A stretch of 55,656 nucleotides of DNA, taken from contig NZ_JANJTZ010000059.1 of NCBI RefSeq assembly GCF_024710845.1, positions 1-55,656 of the forward strand. Direction: 5' to 3'. This stretch comes from Mesorhizobium sp. GTDB lineage: Bacteria; Pseudomonadota; Alphaproteobacteria; Rhizobiales; Rhizobiaceae. The translations under genes were made by a program, and so were the position numbers. Every line of letters starts with the position of its first letter. The first letter of the stretch is position 1. This document shows positions 1 to 9,935 of this stretch, piece by piece. The notes below the pieces were generated by a model that ran no database searches, was not told the origin of the DNA, and was given only the letters and a program-made list of their open reading frames with translations.

Positions 1-15
1 CGTAGCCAGTCGTCG

Positions 16-35
16 GGACGTCCAAATGGACGTCC
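16..35. repeat. Tandem palindrome GGACGTCC-AAAT-GGACGTCC
   Basis: The 8-base palindrome GGACGTCC occurs twice, separated by AAAT, so the block is both a direct and an inverted repeat. It could be a regulator site for a gene lying to the left of the window. Nothing else in 1-318 could be recognised: no ORF with a ribosome binding site or a familiar product, and no tRNA. Confidence 0.4.
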
Positions 36-318
36 ATTTTGCCGTCTGCTCCCACTTGGACCCTCCGTCTCTAACGATCGGCGGACTCTTGCCACATTAA
101 CCTCATGCGCCGCACGAGGGGAGCGACGTGGCGCTTACATCGCCGCCAATGAGGCCGAGAGCGCTATGCGTGGCACGGAATGCCAAGCATCAATTTAACA
201 AGGCTCGGCAAGTGTGTCATTTTACTTGGTGTTCATGAGGTACGAAGAGTCTGCTGGCGCAGCCTGTCGACGAATGACACGGTGGGACTGGCGCCACCGC
301 GAGCCCGTCAAAACCGGA

Positions 319-1329
319 TCAGGCCGCACTGACAGCATTGCGCCGATCTCCGCGCGCAAAGGCTTCGATGTTGCCGAGCGTGGTCTCAATGATCCGGCTT
401 ACTGCATCGTCCGTGTTATAGCCGTTGTGCGGTGTGACTATCACGTTCGGAAATCTGAGCAGCACATGGTTTGCGACAAGTGCCTTGAAATCGTAGCCCT
501 CGGGACCTGACTCCGTGCGAAAGATCTGCGCCTCCTCCCTTAGCACTGGCTCCTGCGGCAGCACGTCGAGCCCCGCTGCTCCGATCTTTCCCTCGGCCAG
601 TGCCCGGACCAGGGAGGGAACGTCGACGATGTTGCCGCGGGCGGTGTTGACGAGTACCGCCGCTGGCTTCATCAGGCCAAACTCGCGGTCGGAAAGGAGA
701 TGCGTTGTCCGGGCGGTCGCAGGTATATGCAGCGTCAGCACGTCTGCTGCTGCCAGAACCTCGTCCAGGTCGCAGTAGCGAAAGCCAAGACGTCGCGCCA
801 GATCCGCGTCCGGGTGAGCGTCGAAAGCCTGCACCCTCATGCCGAAGCCGTTTGCGATTTCAATCACCCGGCGTCCGATCCGGCCGGTGCCGATCACGCC
901 TATCGTTTTTCCGTGGAGGTCGAAGCCACGCAGACCGGCCTGCGAGAAATTGCCCCGCCGGGTCCGCTCCGTCGCCTCGACGAGATGGCGGCTGATTGCG
1001 AGCAGCAGCGCAAAAACATGCTCGGCAACGGTGACGTCGCCGTAATCGGGCACATTGCAGACGGTTATGCCATGGTCGCGGCAATAGGCCAGGTCGATAT
1101 GGTCGTAGCCTGTCGAGCGCGTGGCGATCAGCCTGAGGTCCGGCAGTCGCGCAAGAACGGCAGCATCGAGCTTGGAATTGACGAACGGGCTGACAATCTC
1201 TGCATCAGAATTCGCTGCCACCGTTTGCGCGGTCAGCGGTTCGCGCGTACAGACCACCCTAAATTCCGGCTGAAGCCTGAGACAGGCCTGTTGTTCCCAT
1301 TGCTCGGCTTCAAAGACTGCTACTCTCAT
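319..1329 (-). CDS. D-isomer-specific 2-hydroxyacid dehydrogenase (D-lactate dehydrogenase-like)
   Basis: This 336-residue cytoplasmic NAD-dependent enzyme is expected to reduce a 2-keto acid, probably pyruvate, to the D-hydroxy acid. The Rossmann signature GVIGTGRIGRR lies in the middle of the protein. The catalytic Arg (NTARGNIVD), Glu (DVLPQEPV) and His (VTPHNGYN) of the family are all present in the usual order, and the length is normal. The start is supported by AAGGAGG four bases upstream. It is the last gene of a minus-strand run behind a type II GAPDH. Beside phosphoketolase and acetate kinase it fits disposal of reductant under low oxygen. Substrate preference cannot be read from sequence; D-lactate is the best guess because of the spacing of motifs and the context. 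Confidence 0.85.
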   Translation of the reverse strand: MRVAVFEAEQWEQQACLRLQPEFRVVCTREPLTAQTVAANSDAEIVSPFVNSKLDAAVLARLPDLRLIATRSTGYDHIDLAYCRDHGITVCNVPDYGDVTVAEHVFALLLAISRHLVEATERTRRGNFSQAGLRGFDLHGKTIGVIGTGRIGRRVIEIANGFGMRVQAFDAHPDADLARRLGFRYCDLDEVLAAADVLTLHIPATARTTHLLSDREFGLMKPAAVLVNTARGNIVDVPSLVRALAEGKIGAAGLDVLPQEPVLREEAQIFRTESGPEGYDFKALVANHVLLRFPNVIVTPHNGYNTDDAVSRIIETTLGNIEAFARGDRRNAVSAA

Positions 1330-1428
1330 AAGGCCTCCTTGAGGTGGCCGCCCTACCCTCTTGTTGGGTGTTTCACGCTGCGCAGGGGCAGCCGGTGATT
1401 AAGACCGGTTCGGTGGCGACAGCCGCCA

Positions 1429-2469
1429 TCAGACGCGAAGGTCGCCGATGCCGAGTGCGGCATTGGTCCTCTTCATTGAGACCGAGGCATCCGTCTCGCG
1501 GCCGGTCAGCGCACGGATGGCGTCGATCGTCTCCGGAATGACAATCGCCTGATTGTCGACCATATAGGCGTAGAACAGTTCGTCACCTTTCACCTGCAGC
1601 ATATCGGCCCATAGGGCGACCTCGTAGAGATCGTCGTGTGGCCGACCGAGATCGGCCATCAGTTCCTTGATCACGTTGAGAGCTGACAAACCCTGATCCA
1701 TCCGGACAAGAGCGATGCGGGAAGATGTGCGGAACGCATCGAGAACCTCTTCCTTTTCGGCATGGCGCGTCATCTGGACCGACCAATAGTGGAGGTGCGC
1801 CAAGGTTTGGGGCACCTTGACCGCCATTGTGATCACGTCCAGGTCTGGGTCAACGGTCTGCGCGTCGGGGCCCTGGTGGCTTGGAATCGATTCCTCCGGC
1901 ACCAGCGTGTTCATGATTCCGCCTTGGTGACTTTCCCACGGATCCGTCGCGCGGCGCAACAGCGTCCCTCGTGCTCGGCGCAGGAGGCCGGCACGTTTTA
2001 GGGCTTCCAAGGTGCGTACAATCGACGTGGTGTTGCAGGAGACAACCCGCGTAGAGTCTCGACCAATTGCACCTTCGTAACTTGCCTCAGCCACGAAGGA
2101 GTGGCCGGTAACCTCGTGCTTCTCGCCGCCCTGCACGATGAACTTGCGGCCAAATCGGCGGTATGTCTCGACATTCTTGGCCGCGACACGTTTTGGCGTG
2201 CAGTCGACAACAACATCGGACTCGCCGAGTAGATCCTCCAGCGTACCTGCAACCTGCATATCGGCGCGACGCATGGCGTCGGCATCTTCGCTGGCAGCAC
2301 CAAACAGACGAAATCTCTTTCGGGTTGCAACGCGCGGGCGCCAATCGATCCCGATATCCGCGACGCCCACCAATGTCATGTCCTCCTGGCGTGCTATGGC
2401 ATCGGCGACGCGCTTGCCGATCACGCCATAGCCATTGACGGCGACGCGGATTTTTGTCGAAGCACTCAT
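1429..2469 (-). CDS. gap: Type II (archaeal-type) glyceraldehyde-3-phosphate dehydrogenase
   Basis: This is a 346-residue phosphorylating GAPDH of the archaeal class, not the usual bacterial GapA. The N-terminal Rossmann motif is VNGYGVIGKRVADA, and the catalytic cysteine is C145 in SCNTTS, the hallmark of the type II family. A longer start at 2487 exists, but GAGGAG lies eight bases before the ATG at 2469 and overlaps the upstream codons, so 2469 is preferred. It converts glyceraldehyde-3-phosphate, phosphate and NAD(P)+ to 1,3-bisphosphoglycerate. Phosphoketolase, encoded nearby, yields glyceraldehyde-3-phosphate as its second product, so the gene plausibly feeds that triose into lower glycolysis. 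Type II GAPDH is uncommon in proteobacteria, which suggests horizontal origin. Confidence 0.88.
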   Translation of the reverse strand: MSASTKIRVAVNGYGVIGKRVADAIARQEDMTLVGVADIGIDWRPRVATRKRFRLFGAASEDADAMRRADMQVAGTLEDLLGESDVVVDCTPKRVAAKNVETYRRFGRKFIVQGGEKHEVTGHSFVAEASYEGAIGRDSTRVVSCNTTSIVRTLEALKRAGLLRRARGTLLRRATDPWESHQGGIMNTLVPEESIPSHQGPDAQTVDPDLDVITMAVKVPQTLAHLHYWSVQMTRHAEKEEVLDAFRTSSRIALVRMDQGLSALNVIKELMADLGRPHDDLYEVALWADMLQVKGDELFYAYMVDNQAIVIPETIDAIRALTGRETDASVSMKRTNAALGIGDLRV

Positions 2470-2606
2470 CGGCACTACTCCTCTCATGACTTAGATCTCC
2501 TGATGGATCCCATCGAAGCGGCGCTTCAGAGATCAAAACGAGCGTACGGACCATGTCCGAGGCCGATGCGCGCTCGACCATCGCACATGTCTTTACAGCC
2601 GATCGT

Positions 2607-3110
2607 TCATATGCCCCTGCTGTAGGTGAATTCAGTCTTCAGTGACCCCTTTGATCCGGGCTTGCGAACCTCGACGGCGATTGTGTAGCGGTCTTTGCCG
2701 GACATGGTAACGTACCCGCCATAGGTTACGGTTTCTGCGATCGACATCGGCTCCAGGCGCAACCGAGTCGTCCCGACATGGCCGAGGCCAGACACCGTGG
2801 CCCATACCTCTGCGTCTTCAACGCGCTTTCCACTGTCGCGCTCGAAAAGCGCAATTGTAATGTGATACTCGTTCGCTTGCTGCGAAGCACCGCCATGCAT
2901 TTTCCCCTCGGGGTGCCGCGGAGAATGACCCCGCACCACAGGCGCCGGTATGACGCCGAGGTACACCGCCAAATCGCCGACAACCTTATAGGGTTCGCTC
3001 GCGGCGGCCGTCCCTGGCACGACCGATGTGACCGCCAAGGCAAAGAAAGACAACCAGATCGCAGTCTTTAGACTGCGGAATGTCGTGGCTGGCGCGTTTC
3101 TTCCTGACAT
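2607..3110 (-). CDS. Exported protein of unknown function, FixH/YtkA-like beta-sandwich
   Basis: The protein has 167 residues with a clear signal peptide (positively charged start, hydrophobic stretch from about residue 17, AAAS cleavage region near 37). The mature part has no cysteines. The segment running through ITIALFERDSGKRVEDAEVW and a following Gly/Thr-rich strand pattern resembles small periplasmic beta-sandwich proteins of the YtkA/FixH type, but this is only a fold-level guess. AGGAGG lies nine bases before the ATG. The FNR-like box at 3213-3226 is placed for a class II promoter of this gene, with a -10-like TATCAG near 3185-3190 on the minus strand. It is probably made under low oxygen. 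Confidence 0.65.
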   Translation of the reverse strand: MSGRNAPATTFRSLKTAIWLSFFALAVTSVVPGTAAASEPYKVVGDLAVYLGVIPAPVVRGHSPRHPEGKMHGGASQQANEYHITIALFERDSGKRVEDAEVWATVSGLGHVGTTRLRLEPMSIAETVTYGGYVTMSGKDRYTIAVEVRKPGSKGSLKTEFTYSRGI

Positions 3111-3682
3111 GGACCCGTACCTCCTCGACTAATCCCGTTCGTGAAGACGCAATTTTTCACGCTTGAGATGAACTATCGCGCATACTGATAACTCGGGAGC
3201 GCGGAAGATTTCTTGATATACATTAAGGAATCTGTGGCCTCCCCGTGTGCCAACAACTGGGCTGGAACGAGGCTGCGCGGAATTGACTTCCGCGGGTATT
3301 TTCCGACCGATTTCCCGTAATTGCCCTGGCAACCGTTCCAAAGAGGCTCGTGTGCGGCCGTCGGCGGGATTGGTCAGAGATTCCTCCGATCACGCAACGT
3401 GCAAGAGTTTCTTTCCCGCACTTGAATGCAGATTGCTCGATTGGCGGAGCTTACGGACTCAGACCGAGGCGCGCATGGATTTCTTCCAGTTTATCGGGGG
3501 CCGTTTCAATCCTTGGCATCAACAGCTGGCGGCGGGCTACCTTTCGCCGATCGTGAGTGCTGTGAAGGCATTTTAGACCTACCACGCAAATGCGCATACC
3601 AAGGCGTAATCGAGCTTGGGAGATTTTTGGCGCGATCCGAAGCCTCGTGGAGGGGCTTGTTAGATTGGCGGCGGAGAGCGCC
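3111..3682. other. Intergenic region with one FNR-like promoter
   Basis: These 570 bases separate the phosphoketolase operon (whose last gene ends at 3683) from the next minus-strand gene. Apart from the box at 3213-3226 and the promoter it implies, no credible gene was found. Short reading frames here lack ribosome binding sites and resemble nothing known. Confidence 0.5.
3213..3226 (-). promoter_or_regulatory. FNR/FixK-type binding site (TTGATATACATTAA)
   Basis: The site matches TTGAT-N4-ATCAA at 9 of 10 conserved positions. Its centre is 109 bases upstream of the ATG at 3110. A class II arrangement (centre at -41.5) would place transcription start near 3178, with TATCAG as the -10 element at 3190-3185. 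The flank facing the gene is shared with the box at 27105-27118, including the GCGGAAG block. Confidence 0.7.
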
Positions 3683-6052
3683 TCATCCCGTCGCCGCGTT
3701 CCATTTCCAGTTGCGGATTTCGGGCATGTCCTCCCCATGCCGCCTGATGTAGCTGAAATGTTCGGCCAACTTGTCGCGCATGATCTGACCGAAATGCCCC
3801 GCGCTCGCGCCAAGACGTGGGACGCGGGCAACGGCATCCGCCGCCAGGTGAAACCTGTCGATCTCGTTCAGTACCGCCATGTCGAACGGCGTCGTGGTCG
3901 TGCCCTCTTCCTTGTAGCCGTGGACATGAAAATTCTGATGATTGGCGCGCCGGTAGGTCAGCCGATGGATCAGCGTCGGATAGCCGTGGTAGGCAAAGAT
4001 CACCGGCCTTTCCGTCGTGAACATCGCGTCGAAGTCGCCGTCGCTCAGGCCATGCGGATGTTGGCTGGGCGGTTGAAGCGACATCAGGTCGACGACGTTC
4101 ACGACGCGGACCTTGAGATCGGGAACATGGCGCCGAAGCAGGTCAGCCGCTGCCAACGTCTCGAGCGTGGGCACATCGCCGGCGCAGGCCAGCACAACAT
4201 CGGCCTCGCCATGGCCATCATTGCTTGCCCATTTCCATACGCCGGCGCCTTTGGCGCAGTGTCCCGCCGCGGCGGCGACATCCAGCCACTGCAATGCCGG
4301 CGCCTTGCCCGCAACGATGACGTTGACGTAGTCGCGGCTGCGCAGGCAGTGGTCGGTGACCGAGAGCAGCGTGTTGGCGTCGGGCGGCAGATAGACCCGG
4401 ATCGTGTCGGCCTTCTTGTTGGCGACATGATCGATGAAGCCGGGATCCTGGTGGCTGAAGCCATTGTGATCCTGCTGCCAGACGTGCGACGTGAGCAGAT
4501 AGGTCAGCGAGGCGATCGGCTTGCGCCAGGGGACCTCGCGCGACACCTTCAGCCATTTGGCATGCTGGTTGAACATCGAATCGACGATGTGGATGAAGGC
4601 TTCGTAGCAGGAGAAAAATCCATGCCGGCCGGTGAGCAGATAGCCCTCCAGCCAGCCCTGGCAGAGATGCTCGCTTAGGACTTCCATGACGCGGCCGTCG
4701 GGAGCGAGTTGCGTATCGCCCTCGACAATCTCGCCGGTGAAGGCGCGGCTGGTGACCTCGAACAGGGCCGATAGCCGGTTGGATTCCGTTTCGTCGGGTC
4801 CGAACACGCGGAAATTGCGTTCCGCCATGTTGAGCTTCATGACATCGCGCAGAAAAGTCCCCGCAACGCGGGTCGCCTGGCCGACGACCGTGCCGGGAGC
4901 AGGGACGTCGACCGCATAGTCGCGCAAATCTGGCAGTTGCAGATCGCGCAGAAGCAATCCGCCATTTGCATGTGGGTTCGCTCCCATGCGGCGATCGCCC
5001 TGGGGCGCGAGTTTCCTCAACTCGGCCAACAGCCTGCCCGTGTCGTCGAAGAGCTCTTGCGGCCGGTAGCTGCGCAGCCAGTCTTCCAGCACGGCAAGAT
5101 GACCAGGATCGGTGGCCAGACCGGCCAGCGGAACCTGGTGCGAGCGCCATGAGCCTTCGGTCTTCTTGCCGTCGACCTGCTTGGGCCCGGTCCATCCTTT
5201 CGGTGTGCGCAGCACGATCATCGGCCAGGCGGGCCGTGTGCTAAAGCCGTTCGCCCGCGCGTCGGACTGAATCTGGCGGATTTCCGCGACAATCTGGTCG
5301 AGCGTTGCAGCCATGACCTGATGAATCAGGTCCGGGTCGTCACCTTCGACGAAATACGGCTTGTATCCATAGCCACGAAACAGCGCCTCGAGTTCCTCGT
5401 GGCTGATCCGAGCAAGAATTGTCGGGCTGGCGATCTTGTAGCCGTTGAGGTGGAGGATCGGCAGAACCGCGCCGTCGCGCGCCGGATTGAGAAATTTGTT
5501 CGAATGCCAGCTGGTGGCGAGCGGCGCGGTCTCGGCTTCGCCGTCGCCCACCACGCAGGCGACTACAAGGTCGGGATTGTCGAAGGCGGCGCCAAAAGCA
5601 TGCATCAGCGAATAGCCAAGTTCGCCGCCCTCGTTGATCGACCCTGGCGTCTCCGCCGCGACATGGCTCGAAATGCCGCCAGGAAATGAAAACTGGGTGA
5701 ACAGTTTTTTCAGCCCGTCTTCGTCCTGGGAAACATCCGGATAGAATTCGCTGTACGTCCCTTCGAGATAGGTGTTGGCCACCAGGCCAGGACCGCCGTG
5801 TCCGGGTCCCGCGACATAAATCATGTCGAGATCAAATTGTTTTATGATCCGGTTGAGATGGACGTAAATGAAGTTCAGCCCTGGTGTCGTCCCCCAATGG
5901 CCAAGCAGCCGCGGCTTCACGTGCTTCAATTGCAGCGGCTCCTTGAGCAGCGGATTGTCGAAAAGGTAGATCTGGCCAACGGACAGAAAGTTGGCAGCCC
6001 GCCAGTAGGCGTGCATCTTCCGGAGGAGGTCCGGCGAGAGCGGCTCGTTCAT
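3683..6052 (-). CDS. xfp: Phosphoketolase (xylulose-5-phosphate/fructose-6-phosphate)
   Basis: The 789-residue thiamine-diphosphate enzyme splits xylulose-5-phosphate (or fructose-6-phosphate) with phosphate to acetyl phosphate plus glyceraldehyde-3-phosphate (or erythrose-4-phosphate). The N-terminal [14 protein letters not shown] and [11 protein letters not shown] blocks and the diphosphate/Mg-binding [19 protein letters not shown] are typical, and the length is that of the family. AAGGA is nine bases upstream of the ATG. It overlaps the end of acetate kinase by four bases (ATGA), so the two are translationally coupled and acetyl phosphate passes directly to ATP formation. It is the third gene of an operon probably started near the box at 8756. 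Confidence 0.97.
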   Translation of the reverse strand: MNEPLSPDLLRKMHAYWRAANFLSVGQIYLFDNPLLKEPLQLKHVKPRLLGHWGTTPGLNFIYVHLNRIIKQFDLDMIYVAGPGHGGPGLVANTYLEGTYSEFYPDVSQDEDGLKKLFTQFSFPGGISSHVAAETPGSINEGGELGYSLMHAFGAAFDNPDLVVACVVGDGEAETAPLATSWHSNKFLNPARDGAVLPILHLNGYKIASPTILARISHEELEALFRGYGYKPYFVEGDDPDLIHQVMAATLDQIVAEIRQIQSDARANGFSTRPAWPMIVLRTPKGWTGPKQVDGKKTEGSWRSHQVPLAGLATDPGHLAVLEDWLRSYRPQELFDDTGRLLAELRKLAPQGDRRMGANPHANGGLLLRDLQLPDLRDYAVDVPAPGTVVGQATRVAGTFLRDVMKLNMAERNFRVFGPDETESNRLSALFEVTSRAFTGEIVEGDTQLAPDGRVMEVLSEHLCQGWLEGYLLTGRHGFFSCYEAFIHIVDSMFNQHAKWLKVSREVPWRKPIASLTYLLTSHVWQQDHNGFSHQDPGFIDHVANKKADTIRVYLPPDANTLLSVTDHCLRSRDYVNVIVAGKAPALQWLDVAAAAGHCAKGAGVWKWASNDGHGEADVVLACAGDVPTLETLAAADLLRRHVPDLKVRVVNVVDLMSLQPPSQHPHGLSDGDFDAMFTTERPVIFAYHGYPTLIHRLTYRRANHQNFHVHGYKEEGTTTTPFDMAVLNEIDRFHLAADAVARVPRLGASAGHFGQIMRDKLAEHFSYIRRHGEDMPEIRNWKWNAATG

Positions 6053-7257
6053 GTGCGTAGTTCCTTGTGAGAAGCGTGGTCCAGCACGCGGCCGACCGCC
6101 TTGGCGATCATCAATTCTTCATCCGTCGCCACAACGCGGACGCTGACGTGGTCCGCATCCATGGAAATGACCGGCTCGTTGTTATCGTTCCGCTTCGCGT
6201 CGAGATGAATGCCGAGGAAATCGAGATCGGTACAAATGCGCGCCCGAACAACGGGGGAATTCTCGCCGATGCCGCCGGTGAAGACCAGCGTATCGAGCCC
6301 GCCAAGCGCCGCGGCCAATTCGCCGATGCTCTTCCTGATCTGATAGCAGAACAGATCGACGGCTTCGGATGCGCGTACGTCGTCCGCTTCGCGATCCAGC
6401 AGATCGCGCAGATCCGAACTGGTTTCCGAAACGCCGAGCAATCCGGACTCGTGATTGACCATGCGGTGGAATCGCTCGACCGTCATGCCCTCTGTGCGGA
6501 CCAAAAACATAAGCAGCCCAGGATCGAGATCGCCGGCCCGCGTGCCCATGGGCACGCCGGCGGCGGGCGTGAATCCCATGGTCGTGTCGATGCCTTTGCC
6601 ATTCCGAACCGCCGACAGGCTGACGCCATTGCCGAGGTGAGCTAGGATCAAGCGGCCCGAGGCTGCCTCTTCGCCCGCGACGCGCGTCAGTTCCTCGACG
6701 AGAAATTCATAGGAAAGGCCGTGGAAGCCAAGGCGTTCGACGCCCAACGCCCCGTAGCGCCGGGGAATCGGCAGGATTTTCGCCACCCGCGGCATGTTCT
6801 GGTGAAAGGCGGTGTCGAAGCAGGCGACCTGCGCCAACATCGGGGCGCGAGCGCTGAACAGTTCGATCAGCGCTATCTCGGACGGCAGGTGCTCGGGCGC
6901 ATAGGCGCTGATGCGCCGCAATTCGTCCATCAATTCGTTTGTCACGGGTTGCGGCTCCTTGTAGCGTGCACCGCCGTTGACGACACGATGGCCGATCGCC
7001 TTCAACGAAGCCAGCCCGATGCGCCGGTCGAGCCAATCGAGAAGGAAGCTCGCGGCCGCCCGATGATCCATCTCGCCGATCGGCTGGCTCTCCTTCTCGC
7101 CGCCGTCCAAATCCGTGAAGCTAAGCGTCGTCTCCCGCCCGCCGATCCGATCTATTTTGCCGTGCAGCCGCCGGATGGTGGCCGCGCCAGTCTCGAACAC
7201 GGCGAACTTGATGCTCGACGAGCCGCCATTGATCGTCAGCACCCATGGTTCGGGCAT
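6049..7257 (-). CDS. ackA: Acetate kinase
   Basis: The 402-residue cytoplasmic enzyme converts acetyl phosphate and ADP to acetate and ATP. It starts with the ASKHA phosphate motif [13 protein letters not shown]; the catalytic region GHRVVNGG and the adenosine-binding [10 protein letters not shown] near the C-terminus are present. Length matches the family. It begins two bases after the stop of the ATP-grasp-like gene and overlaps the phosphoketolase start, which marks one operon. No phosphotransacetylase is encoded here, so its acetyl phosphate most likely comes from phosphoketolase: a short bypass producing ATP from sugar phosphates without respiration. Confidence 0.97.
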   Translation of the reverse strand: MPEPWVLTINGGSSSIKFAVFETGAATIRRLHGKIDRIGGRETTLSFTDLDGGEKESQPIGEMDHRAAASFLLDWLDRRIGLASLKAIGHRVVNGGARYKEPQPVTNELMDELRRISAYAPEHLPSEIALIELFSARAPMLAQVACFDTAFHQNMPRVAKILPIPRRYGALGVERLGFHGLSYEFLVEELTRVAGEEAASGRLILAHLGNGVSLSAVRNGKGIDTTMGFTPAAGVPMGTRAGDLDPGLLMFLVRTEGMTVERFHRMVNHESGLLGVSETSSDLRDLLDREADDVRASEAVDLFCYQIRKSIGELAAALGGLDTLVFTGGIGENSPVVRARICTDLDFLGIHLDAKRNDNNEPVISMDADHVSVRVVATDEELMIAKAVGRVLDHASHKELRT

Positions 7258-7259
7258 GC

Positions 7260-8546
7260 TCAGATTACCAACACGGGGGCAAAGCCGCCACCCGGCGTCC
7301 GGAAATTCGTAGTCTGCCCCTGGTAGAGCCGTGCAGCCGCGAGCAGCATCTGGCCATCATAAGTGTATAGCCGCACGTCCATCTTGCGCAGTGCGGGTGC
7401 GCCATCGATCTCGATCATGCGCTGCCCGGGCGCGGCGAAGGCTTGGGCCACGAAGCCACCCCGGGTGATCTCGGCCCACACCCCTTTCGTTACCTTGTCG
7501 CCGCGGTAAACCGCCTTGCTGCCATGGCCGGAGAGCGGCTTGAAGAATTTGTCCTTGCGGGATTGCCAAAGCGCGTCCGCATCGTCGGGCGTGACCAGAA
7601 CGGTTCGTGGAACACCGGCAAGCCGTAAGCGCATGTCTGCAGAAAAGCCGAAGGCTTCCAGCGCCGCCGGATCGGACAGCAGCGTCAGATTGCGCTTGGC
7701 CGCAAACAGCGCGTGGTTGTGCGGATTGGGCGTGACCACCACAACGCCGTCGCGATACGCCGTTCTGAGCACTGCATGCTCCGGGCGATCCAGAGCGAAA
7801 TCGACCAGGCGATTGTAGACAAGGTCGATCTCCTGGCCGCCGAGCCGGAGCCTGCCACCTTGATAGTGCAGCTCGCTGGCCTCGCCTATCACCGCGTCGA
7901 TGCCGTGTTTCAGCAACAACTGCCGGGCAAGCACGAATTCCGGATAGAGGTATTGCTCCTCCGGCTGGTCATCGACGATCGCGATTCGTCGCGGCGCGCC
8001 GACGCCGCGCTGACGCCGCCATTCGCTCTTAAACATCGCGACGACGCTGGTTTCGAAATCTTCGTCTCTGGCCCCGATCAGCCCTTGCTCGAATTCCGCG
8101 CAGCAAGCCGTCTGGGCCTTGGCCAGCAAGGCATTAAGGAACGCCCCGCCAGCGTTGGTGTTCACTTCGATCAGCTTGGGGCCGTCGTCACCGAGGTGAA
8201 AATCGTAACCCATCAGCGCGCCGGCCGGGCCGAAATCCTGCTGCGCGATTCCGGGAGCCCAGGAGAGGACTGCGTCGCAGTAGGCCGGCAATTTCGTCGC
8301 CGCCTCGATGGCATCGACGATCCCGCGCATCTCTTCGATGACGGATTTGGAGAGGAAGACCGGGACATTGGAAAACAGATGCGGCCGGGAATTGTTGAAA
8401 GCCTCGTAGAAACCCCCGTCGCCGGCCTCGTGATCCAACGCCGACCGCAGCGCTGCGCGGTCGAGCGTGATGCAGAAGCAGTCCCGGTTGAGCCGCTCCG
8501 TCGCGGAACGGCTGACCTCTGCCAGAGCGGGATCCTTGACGTTCAT
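7260..8546 (-). CDS. Circularly permuted ATP-grasp-like protein of unknown substrate
   Basis: This is a 428-residue protein when started at 8546, where AAGGA precedes the ATG by six bases; the 66 extra codons upstream have low-complexity shadow character and are rejected. The metal-binding segment PKLIEVNTNAGG lies N-terminal (about residue 130), while the nucleotide-binding lysine segment KFFKPLSGHGSKAVY lies C-terminal, the reverse of ordinary ATP-grasp order. That points to the circularly permuted group, which forms carboxylate-amine bonds. The substrate is unknown. Being first gene of the operon with ackA and xfp, it may use the ATP they yield, or modify a peptide or polyamine under low oxygen. 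I do not recognise a named family member. Confidence 0.7.
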   Translation of the reverse strand: MNVKDPALAEVSRSATERLNRDCFCITLDRAALRSALDHEAGDGGFYEAFNNSRPHLFSNVPVFLSKSVIEEMRGIVDAIEAATKLPAYCDAVLSWAPGIAQQDFGPAGALMGYDFHLGDDGPKLIEVNTNAGGAFLNALLAKAQTACCAEFEQGLIGARDEDFETSVVAMFKSEWRRQRGVGAPRRIAIVDDQPEEQYLYPEFVLARQLLLKHGIDAVIGEASELHYQGGRLRLGGQEIDLVYNRLVDFALDRPEHAVLRTAYRDGVVVVTPNPHNHALFAAKRNLTLLSDPAALEAFGFSADMRLRLAGVPRTVLVTPDDADALWQSRKDKFFKPLSGHGSKAVYRGDKVTKGVWAEITRGGFVAQAFAAPGQRMIEIDGAPALRKMDVRLYTYDGQMLLAAARLYQGQTTNFRTPGGGFAPVLVI

Positions 8547-8755
8547 GTACTGTCCTTGCCTGCTGTTAGCCGCGTTCCTAGGAGGAGGTAGCAGCTTGCA
8601 GCATCGACCAGATTGCTGTCGAGACTGCGTGCCATCCGGCCGCCTGAAACGCGTGATCCATTTCGAGGCTTCCACGACTTCAAACCGGCAAACGAGACGT
8701 CCATCAACGTCCAAAAGATTGCCTAGCCACGTACGGCACCCCAAGTGTTTCGACT

Positions 8756-8769
8756 TTGATTTGCATCAA
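8756..8769. promoter_or_regulatory. Perfect FNR/FixK box (TTGATTTGCATCAA)
   Basis: It is an exact TTGAT-N4-ATCAA palindrome between divergent genes. To the left it can serve the ATP-grasp/ackA/xfp operon (predicted start near 8721, leader about 175 bases). To the right a -10-like TAGATT at 8791-8796 would place a start near 8804, almost at the first codon of the small Cys protein. Low-oxygen induction of one or both sides is inferred. Confidence 0.8.
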
Positions 8770-8803
8770 GGTTGTGATCGTGATTGGCTGTAGATTACAA
8801 GAA

Positions 8804-9214
8804 ATGAAACTCATGCTGAACCACTTCCGCGTCCTGTTCGCCGCGATCATCCTGATCGTCGGTAGCGCGATGGTGAGCAGTGCACCGGTTCTTGCCGGGG
8901 AAGCTTGGGGTATCGCTGTCGAATTCAGCGTTGCCGATGACAGCACAGCTTTTCTCGCCAACGGTTCAGACTCAGTGACAACGCGCATTGCGGCAATAGC
9001 CCTGGACAGCCACCACAACGGTTGCAGTCAGGACTGCGGCACGAATTGCATGTCCTCGACCGGATCGGGTTGTTGCGGAGCCGCCGTTCCCTTGACAAGT
9101 GGGTCTGAGACTCTCGATCGAGCCTCAATCGCCGCATACGGCTTGGATGCCGGGTTCCTGGGAACAGGCATCAATCCCGAGGCTCTCCTGCAACCTCCCC
9201 GTTTCTTCGCCTGA
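8804..9214 (+). CDS. Small exported cysteine-containing protein, function unknown
   Basis: The protein has 136 residues from the ATG at 8804 (133 from 8813). A signal peptide (LFAAIILIVGSAMVSSAPVLAG) is followed by a mature part with a cysteine cluster HNGCSQDCGTNC and GCCG, well suited to metal binding or disulfides. A longer frame back to 8756 would start inside the FNR-like box and is rejected. It opens the copper island and is followed by a DUF305 gene. A second small exported Cys protein sits at 28796 in a similar setting. No family assigned. Confidence 0.55.
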   Translation: MKLMLNHFRVLFAAIILIVGSAMVSSAPVLAGEAWGIAVEFSVADDSTAFLANGSDSVTTRIAAIALDSHHNGCSQDCGTNCMSSTGSGCCGAAVPLTSGSETLDRASIAAYGLDAGFLGTGINPEALLQPPRFFA

Positions 9215-9379
9215 CACCGCGATCCCGCGCCACCGCGGGTGCCTGAGGCTGTTCATCTGCGGCGCTCATCGACCCGCTGTCCCGCGAGCAATCCCGAAAT
9301 CCAACGGTACCGGCGATCCTGGCTGCCCATCGCACCAGAGTTCGCCCGTCCGGTCACTTCAACGACAAGGAAAACAGCC

Positions 9380-9922
9380 ATGAAAGCTTACCTCCGATCG
9401 ATGACTCTTACCGCATTCGTATTCGCGTCCGGCGCGGCATTCGCTCAGACGGATGAGCACCACCCAGAAGCCGACGCGCCCCAAGCTCCACTTGCGACGC
9501 CGGCCCCGGAATCGACCCCGCCCAGCATGCCGGAGCAATGCACGGCGATGATGTCGATGATGCAGACAATGATGCCCATGATGCAGAAGATGATGCCGAT
9601 GATGCAGGGCGGCATGATGCAAGGCGGGATGATGCAGGGCATGCCGATGGACACCGCCAACATGTCCAATGCCACCAAGGCATATGCGGAGGCCATGAAG
9701 AAAATGGACGGCCCGATGATGCAGGGCATCCAGGCCGCCGACCCCGATGTCGCCTTCGTCCAGGCGATGATCCCGCACCATCAAGGCGCGATCGACATGG
9801 CCCGAGCCGTCCTGCAGTTCGGCAAGGATGACGAGGTCAAGGCTTGGGCGAACGAGATCATCACCGCGCAGGAATCCGAAATCGCCAAAATGCAGGAATG
9901 GCTCAAGCAGCGCGCCAAATAG
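9380..9922 (+). CDS. Periplasmic Met-rich DUF305 protein
   Basis: The protein has 180 residues starting at the ATG at 9380, preceded by AAGGA at nine bases. It has a signal peptide ending near AFA-QTDEHH. It carries a striking methionine-rich tract (repeats of MMQ, MMP and GGMMQGG) at about residues 55-95, then the DUF305 ferritin-like domain with the core QAMIPHHQGAIDMA. Met-rich tracts and the His pair suit periplasmic copper(I) binding, as in other DUF305 proteins of metal-resistance loci. It is followed 14 bases later by a DUF5676 membrane gene. Confidence 0.9.
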   Translation: MKAYLRSMTLTAFVFASGAAFAQTDEHHPEADAPQAPLATPAPESTPPSMPEQCTAMMSMMQTMMPMMQKMMPMMQGGMMQGGMMQGMPMDTANMSNATKAYAEAMKKMDGPMMQGIQAADPDVAFVQAMIPHHQGAIDMARAVLQFGKDDEVKAWANEIITAQESEIAKMQEWLKQRAK

Positions 9923-9935
9923 GTGGAGAAGCCCA

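Noticed and set aside
3590-4678. Long plus-strand frame (362 codons)
   Set aside because: It lies antisense to phosphoketolase, has no recognisable domain or ribosome binding site and is a GC-rich shadow.
9538-9831. Repeated ATGATG units suggesting a tandem repeat or CRISPR-like array
   Set aside because: The repeats encode the Met-rich tract of DUF305 and have no spacers.
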